9,566 nucleotides of DNA, taken from positions 1-9,566 of the forward strand of contig JAAYBE010000047.1 of NCBI GenBank assembly GCA_012719015.1. The letters run 5' to 3'. The stretch is from Actinomycetota bacterium. Lineage in GTDB: Bacteria; Actinomycetota; Thermoleophilia; UBA2241. The translations under genes and the position numbers were made by a program. Position 1 is the first letter of the stretch; each line of letters begins with the position of its first letter. A model generated the notes under the pieces. The model was not told where the DNA came from and ran no database searches. It saw only the letters and a program-made list of their open reading frames with translations. Below, one piece after another: positions 1 to 6,600 of this stretch.

Positions 1-797
1 GCGCGGCCGACGAGCTGGCTGAGGAAGATCACCGGGACGCCGCGCCAGCTCGGGTCCTTGCGCGCGATCTCCACCTGGCGACCGTCGAGGTTGACCTGGC
101 AGAGCGGGCAGGCGACGGCGATCGCCTCGGCGCCGCAGATGCGGGCGTCGGCCACGATCTGCTTGACGAGGTCGTCGACGATACCCTGCTCGGTGAGCGC
201 CAGCGAGGCGCCGCAGCAGTCGGTCTTGTAGTTCCACTCGACGCGCTCACAGCCGAGCGCCTCCACGACCTCGTCCATGTGCGTGGGGTACTCGGGGTCG
301 TCGGCCAGCGTCACTTTGGGCGGCCGGGTGAGCAGGCAGCCGTAGTAGCTCGCGACCTTCAAGCCGGCGAACGGCCGAGTGACCTTCGATCTGAGCTCGT
401 CGAGCCCGACGGTGTCGTGATAGACGTCGATGAGGTTCTGGACCTCGACCCCGCCGCCGTAGCGACGGCCGACCACGGCGCGCACATCCTCCGCCGTCGC
501 CGGGTTCTCGGCGACCTCGTGGGCGCCGGCCTTGAAGCGGCTGAAGCACGCCGCGCAGGGGACGGCCACGGCGTCGAGCCGCATGTCCTGCTCGACCTTG
601 GCGAGGTCGTTCACGGGGAGCGCCACGCTCAGCAGGCGGTTGATGGAGTGCGCCGCGGTGTTGCCGCAGCACTCCCAGCCCGGGATCTCCTCGAGGACGA
701 GGTCCAGGGCCCGGGCGGACGCCCTGAAGCTGGCGTCGAACTCGCCCGAGGTGCCGTGCAGCGAGCAGCCGGGGTAGTAGGCGATGGTCTTGGTCAT
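1..797 (-). CDS. hdrB: HdrB-like subunit with two CCG (noncubane Fe-S) domains, 3' end cut by the window
   Basis: The first 265 residues are visible; the stop codon lies beyond the left edge, and since HdrB proteins are usually near 290-300 aa only about 25-35 residues should be missing. Both cysteine-rich CCG domains are intact. The first has C11 (PGCS), C43-C44 (ECCGN) and C81/C84 (PCAAC); the second has C154 (YYGC), C194-C195 (DCCGA) and C230/C233 (ACPLC). In methanogen HdrB each such five-Cys set binds a noncubane [4Fe-4S] cluster that reduces the CoM-S-S-CoB disulfide. Here the gene sits at the end of a metF/metV operon, so the true substrate is unlikely to be that heterodisulfide, and a role as an electron-transfer subunit of a methylene-THF reductase complex is inferred. 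The ATG overlaps the hdrC stop by 4 bp and is preceded by a GGGAGGAG ribosome binding site. No signal peptide or membrane segment is visible, so it should be cytoplasmic. Confidence 0.93.
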   Translation of the reverse strand, partial: MTKTIAYYPGCSLHGTSGEFDASFRASARALDLVLEEIPGWECCGNTAAHSINRLLSVALPVNDLAKVEQDMRLDAVAVPCAACFSRFKAGAHEVAENPATAEDVRAVVGRRYGGGVEVQNLIDVYHDTVGLDELRSKVTRPFAGLKVASYYGCLLTRPPKVTLADDPEYPTHMDEVVEALGCERVEWNYKTDCCGASLALTEQGIVDDLVKQIVADARICGAEAIAVACPLCQVNLDGRQVEIARKDPSWRGVPVIFLSQLVGR

Positions 798-1399
798 GAT
801 GCTCCTCCCGCGCCGCCGCCGGACGTCTCTGCGGCCGCGCGCGCGGCGCGTGCCCGGGTGATGCTCTCGGACGTCCGGACCATGCGCTTCATGGCCATGG
901 TGTCGCCGCGCTTGAGCGTCGGGTTGACCTTGCCCTTGAGCAGCATCTTGGGGCCGAGCGTGAACCAGTTCTTGGCGCTGGTCGGCCGCTTGAGGACGTC
1001 GAGCGCGATCAGCTCGACCTCCCACATGCGGCCCCACCGGACGAAGGAGTCGTAGTTGAGCTTGAGCATGGCGGCCGACGGCGTGCCCGGCGGGATGCGG
1101 CCCTGTTCGCGCGCCATGATCTTGAGCTCATCCATGATCGTGGCGATGTCGATGCCCTGGGGACACCGGGTGGTGCAGGTCTCGCAGCCGGTGCACAGCC
1201 AGATGAACCGGTCGTCGAAGATCATGTCGTACTGTCCCAGCTGGACGGCGCGCATGATCATCGCCGGGTGCATGTCGGCGTAACCGGCCACCGGGCACCC
1301 GGAGGTGCACTTCTTGCACTGGTAGCAGAGATAGGCGTTCTCGTCGCAGCCGGCCGTGACCTGTCGGCTGAGCGAGGGGGTGGGTGTGCAGGTGGTCAT
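794..1399 (-). CDS. hdrC: HdrC-like ferredoxin subunit, soluble, 2[4Fe-4S]
   Basis: This 201-residue protein carries two classic CxxCxxCxxxCP motifs, at C25/C28/C31/C35 and C69/C72/C75/C79, spaced as in HdrC of soluble HdrABC complexes. After residue 100 comes a mostly helical part and then a basic, Ala-rich tail with no predicted membrane helix, which excludes the membrane-bound HdrDE/DsrM type. HdrC passes electrons between the flavin/Fe-S subunit HdrA and HdrB. The start is supported by an AGGAGG Shine-Dalgarno at 1405-1410, 5 nt before the ATG, overlapping the metF stop codon. The 9-nt gap to metF and the 4-bp overlap with hdrB imply translation as part of the same operon. Function in a methylene-THF reductase complex is inferred from the context. 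Confidence 0.93.
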   Translation of the reverse strand: MTTCTPTPSLSRQVTAGCDENAYLCYQCKKCTSGCPVAGYADMHPAMIMRAVQLGQYDMIFDDRFIWLCTGCETCTTRCPQGIDIATIMDELKIMAREQGRIPPGTPSAAMLKLNYDSFVRWGRMWEVELIALDVLKRPTSAKNWFTLGPKMLLKGKVNPTLKRGDTMAMKRMVRTSESITRARAARAAAETSGGGAGGAS

Positions 1400-1408
1400 C
1401 CGTGCCTC

Positions 1409-2353
1409 CTACGCCACCGTGGGTCGAGGAAGCAGTCCGGCCGCCTCGACGATGTCCGGCACCGCCTCTTCCCACTCGACCGCCATGATGTGCACGCCGG
1501 CGACGCCCTCGATCTCGGCCAGCTCCTTGATCATCTCGACGGCGAGCTTCTTGCCCTCCGCATGCGAGGCCGGGCCCTTCTCGACGCCGGCCATGCGGTC
1601 GACGATCTCGTCGGGCACGTCCATGCCGGGCACGAAGTTCTTCATGTAGCGCGCGCCGCCGACCCCCTTGAGCGGGGTGATACCGGCCAGGATCTTGATC
1701 TCCTGGTGCAGGCCCTCGGCGCGGACCTCCTCCATCCAGGTCTTGAACTTGGGGATGTTGAAGATGCACTGCGTCTGCATGAAGTCGGCGCCGGCGAGGA
1801 TCTTCTTCTTGAGCCGGATGGCACGGAACTCGAACGGATCGCCGAAGGGGTTCTCGGCGCAGCCGATGTAGAACTTCGGCGCGACGTCCATCTCCTCGCC
1901 GCAGTCGAACTTCTTCTCGTCGCGCATCCTCCTGAGCATCTCGATGAGGTTGATGGCGTCGAGGTCGTGCACGCCCCTGGCCTCGGGGTGGTTGCCGAAG
2001 CTCAGGTGGTCGCCGGTGAGGCAGAGACAGTTGTGGATGCCGAGGGTGTGGGCGCCGAGCAGGTCGGCCTGCATGGCCAGACGGTTGCGGTCGCGGCAGG
2101 TCATCTGGACGATCGGCTCCACGCCGTTCTGCATGGCCGTGTAGCCGGAGGCGATGGAGCTGATGCGGACCACGGCCGTCTGGTTGTCGGTGATGTTGAC
2201 GGCGTCGACGTAGCCGGCCAGCATCTTGGCCTTGTTCTCGATCACGCTGCCGTCGGCGCTCTTGGGCGGGCCGCACTCGCCGGTCACCGCGAACTTGCCC
2301 TCGCTGAGGATCTTCTCGAGGTTCGTGCCAGCCTTGTACTCGGTGGCGGTCAT
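1409..2353 (-). CDS. metF: 5,10-methylenetetrahydrofolate reductase, short clostridial-type MetF
   Basis: The 314-residue product is a single MetF TIM-barrel flavoprotein that interconverts 5,10-methylene-THF and 5-methyl-THF in the methyl branch of the Wood-Ljungdahl pathway or in methionine synthesis. Family landmarks visible are the N-terminal acidic catalytic position E26 (TGEC), a TCRDRNR stretch at 85-91, the flavin-contacting TGDH at 113-116, and GADFMQTQ at 188-195. It is about the usual length for MetF and lacks the eukaryotic regulatory domain. MetF proteins of this group work with a separate Fe-S/zinc partner, MetV, which is encoded directly upstream with a 4-bp ATGA overlap. A GGAGG about 10 nt before the ATG lies inside the metV end. 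Placement between metV and hdrC suggests it receives electrons from MetV and the Hdr module instead of directly from NAD(P)H. That electron route is inference; the MetF assignment itself is firm. Confidence 0.95.
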   Translation of the reverse strand: MTATEYKAGTNLEKILSEGKFAVTGECGPPKSADGSVIENKAKMLAGYVDAVNITDNQTAVVRISSIASGYTAMQNGVEPIVQMTCRDRNRLAMQADLLGAHTLGIHNCLCLTGDHLSFGNHPEARGVHDLDAINLIEMLRRMRDEKKFDCGEEMDVAPKFYIGCAENPFGDPFEFRAIRLKKKILAGADFMQTQCIFNIPKFKTWMEEVRAEGLHQEIKILAGITPLKGVGGARYMKNFVPGMDVPDEIVDRMAGVEKGPASHAEGKKLAVEMIKELAEIEGVAGVHIMAVEWEEAVPDIVEAAGLLPRPTVA

Positions 2354-3033
2354 ACCAGCTTCGCCTCCTCACGCACCATCTTGCGGGGGCCGCCGGAGCT
2401 GCTGAGGTTCCACTTCTTCGGCGGACGGTTCTTGATCATGAGCTCTTCGCGACCCTGGGCCTTGAGGCGCTCCCAGATGAGGTGCCACGCGCACTCGATA
2501 TCTTCCTTCTCCGGCGTCGTGACCTCGCACTTGCCGTCGTGGCTGCCGCCGCAGGGGCCGTTCATGAGGCTCTTGCTGCAGCGCACCACCGGGCAGATGC
2601 CGGCCGTCTCACCGATGACGCAGTCGCCGCAGGCGCCGCAGCGCTCGAGCCAGAGGGCGTGCTCCTGCGGCATGCCCAGCATGTTGGTGTCCACGGCCGG
2701 CACGACGAGCTTGGGCTCGAACTTCTCGGCCATGCTCTGGATGCCGATGCCGCAGGCCATGCTGACCACGATGTCGGCGGCCTCCACCTTGTCGGCGATC
2801 ATGTCGAGGTACTCCCACTCGCACTGGCGGATGGCCGCCGTGTGCTCGACCTCGGCGCCCGTGCCGTCCTGCTCGGCCTTGATGCGCAGCTCGCTGGCGA
2901 GGACCTCGGCCTCCTTCTCGCCGCCCGTGAGACAGATGGCGACGCAGGTGTCGCACCCGGCCACGAGGATCTTCTTCTTGTCGCCGACGAGCGCGAGGAT
3001 CTCGTCGAAGGGTTTGCGTTCGGCGGTGATCAT
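2350..3033 (-). CDS. metV: MetV, methylene-THF reductase small Fe-S/zinc subunit (MTHFR C-terminal-like domain)
   Basis: The 227-residue protein matches the MetV family (methylene-tetrahydrofolate reductase C-terminal domain), the obligate partner of short MetF proteins in acetogens. It has an N-terminal Rossmann-like part with a CDTCVAIC motif (C27, C30, C34), further cysteines at C71 and C94, and a dense C-terminal cysteine array (C132, C135, C138, C147, C152, C161, C169, C181) that includes the family-typical NGPCGG. These cysteines are expected to bind Fe-S clusters and possibly zinc. MetV is thought to link MetF's flavin to the electron-delivering subunits. The ATG overlaps the mvhD stop by 4 bp and has a purine-rich GGAAGGA upstream. 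The C-terminal tail after residue 190 is basic and lacks cysteines. Identification rests on the motif pattern and adjacency to metF, and both agree. Confidence 0.92.
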   Translation of the reverse strand: MITAERKPFDEILALVGDKKKILVAGCDTCVAICLTGGEKEAEVLASELRIKAEQDGTGAEVEHTAAIRQCEWEYLDMIADKVEAADIVVSMACGIGIQSMAEKFEPKLVVPAVDTNMLGMPQEHALWLERCGACGDCVIGETAGICPVVRCSKSLMNGPCGGSHDGKCEVTTPEKEDIECAWHLIWERLKAQGREELMIKNRPPKKWNLSSSGGPRKMVREEAKLV

Positions 3034-3644
3034 TCTGCGTGTCCTTCCTCACTGGTGGCGGCGGACGGGACGGGGTCGTCGGGCATGGCCACGCCGCCGA
3101 GCGCTTCGCGCGCGGCGGCGTGCGCGTCGACGCCCTCACGTCTCACGGGGTTCGGGCCGAGCGCCTTGATGCGCTCCGTGAACTCGGTCGCGACCTCGGC
3201 GAACCTGGCGCCCATGGCCGACGACATGTTGTACATCTCCACCCGCTCGGGCTCGATGCCCACCTCCTCGAGCAGTCTCTTGACGTGCTCCACGCGCTTG
3301 CGCGCCCACAGGTTGCCCTTGAGGTAGTGGCATTCGCCCTCGAGGCAGCCGGCGGCGTACACGCCGTCCGCGCCGGCCTCGATCGCCTTGAGCAGATGGA
3401 TCACCTCGAGCTTGCCCGTGCAGGGCAGCTTGATCATGCGGATGTTGGTGGGGTACTGCAGGCGCATGCTGCCCGCCAGGTCGGCGGCGGCGTACGCGCA
3501 GTAGTGGCACGCGAAGACGATGATCTCGGGCTCGAAGTCGGGGTCGACCACCCTCTTCGGCGCCTCGTCGGCGGCCTCGGGGGCGGCTGCGCCGCCCTCG
3601 GCCGCAGCCTCGGCCGCCGGGGCCTTCACGTCGGCGTCGGCCAT
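3030..3644 (-). CDS. mvhD: MvhD-like [2Fe-2S] electron-transfer subunit with N- and C-terminal extensions
   Basis: Residues about 38-155 form an MvhD/FrhD-like domain. The cysteines are C46 and C49 (FACHYC), C75 (LPCTGK), and C100/C105 (AGCLEGECHY), with the typical ADLAG and KGN motifs nearby. In methanogens MvhD carries a [2Fe-2S] cluster and hands electrons from hydrogenase to HdrA. No hydrogenase gene is present in this window, and the protein directly follows an HdrA that carries its own nucleotide-binding module, so it more likely relays electrons within the reductase complex. At 204 residues it is longer than the roughly 130-150 aa usual for stand-alone MvhD. The first ~35 residues are a low-complexity Ala/Glu/Asp-rich tail, and about 50 residues follow the domain. 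The ATG has a near-perfect GGAGGTGA at 3651-3658, 6 nt upstream, and lies 1 nt after the hdrA stop, so this start is preferred over internal GTG codons. Confidence 0.9.
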   Translation of the reverse strand: MADADVKAPAAEAAAEGGAAAPEAADEAPKRVVDPDFEPEIIVFACHYCAYAAADLAGSMRLQYPTNIRMIKLPCTGKLEVIHLLKAIEAGADGVYAAGCLEGECHYLKGNLWARKRVEHVKRLLEEVGIEPERVEMYNMSSAMGARFAEVATEFTERIKALGPNPVRREGVDAHAAAREALGGVAMPDDPVPSAATSEEGHAE

Positions 3645-3645
3645 G

Positions 3646-6600
3646 TCAGCTCACCTCCATGAAGAGCGCCTCTTCCTTGGCGAACATCTGCGCGTCGGTG
3701 TAGTGGTAGAGCTTGATCGCCTTGACCGGGCACTCGCTCACGCAGACGCCGCAGCCCTGGCACGCGGCCGCCTCGATCTTGGCCTTCTTGGTGTCGGCCT
3801 CGATGATCGGCACCTCGTAGGGACACACGCGCACGCACGTGAGACAGGCGGCGCACTTGTCCTGGTCGACCTCCGCCACCACGCCGCCGGCCTTGAGCGC
3901 CGGCCTGGCCAGGATGGCCGCGGCGCGGCCCGCGGCGGCGTAGGCCTGGGAGACCGCCTCCTCGATGCCCTTGGGGTAGTGGGCGGCGCCGCAGAGGAAG
4001 ATGCCCTCGGAGGCGAAGTCCACCGGGCGCAGCTTGACGTGCGCCTCGAGGTAGAAGCCGTCGGCGGTGAGCGGGACCTTGAGCAGCTTGCTCAGCTCCT
4101 CGCCGCCGCTCGACGGCACCGTCGGCGTGGCGAGCACGAGGAGGTCGAGCGGCAGGTCCACGTCGCGGTGCAGGTACGGGTCGCGCGCCTTGACGCTGAC
4201 CCCGCCGTTGCCGCCGACCTCGGGCCTGGAGTCGTCGTCGTAGCGCGTGAAGATGACGCCCAGCTCGCGCGCCCGCGTGTAGTACTCCTCGAGGAGGCCG
4301 AAGGTGCGGACCTCCTTGAACCACACGTACACGGGGCGGTCCGGGTCCTGCTCCTTGAGCCGGATGGCGTTCTTGATGCTCTGCGCGCAGCAGGTGCGCG
4401 AGCAGTACGGCTTGTTCTCGTCGAGCGACCCTGCGCAGAGGATGAAGCCGACGCTCTTGACGTCGGCGAGCGCCGGGTCGTCCTCCTTGAGCATGCGCTC
4501 GAGGTCCATGCCGGTCACGATCTTCTGGCTGGAGCCGAGCCCGTAGAGCTCAGGCCGCTGCTCCACGCCGCCGGTGGCGACCACGACGACGCCGTGGTCG
4601 ATCGGCGTGCGCTTGCCGTCGCGGTCGCGGACCACGCCCGAGAAGTTGCCGATGAAGCCGTGGAAGTCGACCAGCTCGGACTCCAGGTGGATCCTGACGT
4701 TGGGGTTGTCGACCAGGCGTTGCTCGAGCTGCTGCACGAACGCCGTCGGGTCGTTGCCCTTGATCGTGTCGCCGAGGTCGAGCACGTGACCGCCGAGCCT
4801 CTCGCTGCGCTCGACGAGGTGCACCTCGTGGCCCATCTCGCCGAGGGCGAGGGCGCAGGTCATCCCTGCGACGCCGCCACCGACCACCAGGGCGGCGTGG
4901 GTGAGAGGCACGTCGACCTTGTAGAGCGGCTCGAGGAGCCGGGCCCTGGCCACGCTCATCTGGACGAGCTCCTTGGCCTTCTGCGTGGCCTTGTCCGGCT
5001 CGTCGGCGTGCACCCAGCTCGCCTGGTCGCGGATGTTGGCCATCTCGAAGAGGAAGGGGTTGAGGCCCGCCTCGCGCAGGGTGTCCTGGAAGATGGGCTC
5101 GTGCGTGCGCGGCGTGCAACTCGCGACCACGACGCGGTTGAGGTTGTGCTCCTCGATCTTCTCGCGGATCAGCGTGAGGCTGTCGGAGGAGCACGTGTAC
5201 ATCGTGTCGGTCGAGAAGACCACGCCGGGCAGCTGGCTGGCGTACTCGGCGACGCTCTCGACGCCGATCACCCCGGCGATGTTGTTGCCGCAGTGGCAGA
5301 CGAAGACGCCGACGCGCGGCTCCTCGCCCACCACGTCCTTCTCCGTGGGGTACTCCTTGTCCACGGTGAGCGTGCCGCGCGAGTCGGCGAGGCCGGTCAT
5401 CACCTGCGCCGCCGCGGCCGAGGCCTGGGCGACGCTGTCGGGGATGTCCTTGGGCTCGCCGAACGGACCCACGACGAACACGCCCTTGCGACTGGTCTCG
5501 AGCGGGTTGAACTCGTGCAGCTCGCAGAAGCCGTGACGGTTGAGGGCGACGCCGATGTGGCCGGCCGCCTCCTGCGCCTTCCGCGCAGGCTCCAGGCCGG
5601 CGGAGAGCACCACCATGTCGTAGCGGGTCTCGTGCAGCCGGCCGCTCTCGTCCTCCCAGCTGATGAGCAGGTCCCTGGTGAGGGGGTCCTCCTTGATGTA
5701 CGACGGCCGCGAGCGGATGAACTCCACTCCCATGCCGAGCGCGCGCCGGTAGAAGTCGTCGAAGCCCTTGCCCTGGGCGCGCATGTCCATCAGGAAGACG
5801 GTGGGCCGGCAGTCGGGCTCGTGGTCGATGGTCAGCATGGCCTGCTTGTTGGCGAACATGCAGCAGACGCTGGAGCAGTACTCGTGCTCCTGGTCGCGCG
5901 AGCCGACGCACTGGATGAAGGCGATCTTCTTGGGGTGCCTGCCGTCGCTGCGGCGCTTGACCGAGCCGACGGTGGGTCCCGAGGCGCTCAGCATGCGCTC
6001 GTACTCGAGCGCCGAGAGGACGTTCGGGTAGCGCTCGTACCCGTACTCGCTCTTGTCGCCCGGGTCGTAGAGGTCGAAGCCCGTCGCCATGACGACGGCG
6101 CCGACCTGCACCTCGAGCTCACGGTCGCGTTCTCCGTGAAGCAGCGCGCCCGGGCCGCAGGCGCGCACGCACTCCATGCACTCGGAGCAGACGGCGCAGT
6201 TGAGGCAGCGCTTGGCCTCGGCCACCGCCTGTTCCTCGGAGAAGCCCGTGTTGACCTCGTCCCAGACGACCTTGCGTGCCGCGCCCGGCAGATGCGGCAT
6301 GGGGATGCGCGCCATGACCGCGGTCTGCGCGAGGACGGCGTCCTCCGGCTTGGCCTCGTCCATCACGTCGTCCTCGATGGGGAGGAGGTCCTCGCCGCGG
6401 AGGTGGTTGTGGATGGCGCGCGCCGCGCGACGACCGGCGGCGACCGCCTCGATGGCCGTCCACGGCCCGCTGGCGGCGGCGTCGCCGCCGGCGAACACGC
6501 CCTTCTTGCCGGTGCCGAGCGTGGCCTTGTCGGTGAGGATCTGGCCCTTCTCGACCCGGATGCCCTCCGCGCCCTCGAGGAAGTCCTCGACCATGCTCTG

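Noticed and set aside
1268..3169. A 633-codon open frame on the plus strand opposite metF/metV
   Set aside because: It is antisense to three well-identified genes, its composition is low-complexity, and no ribosome binding site or family motif is visible.
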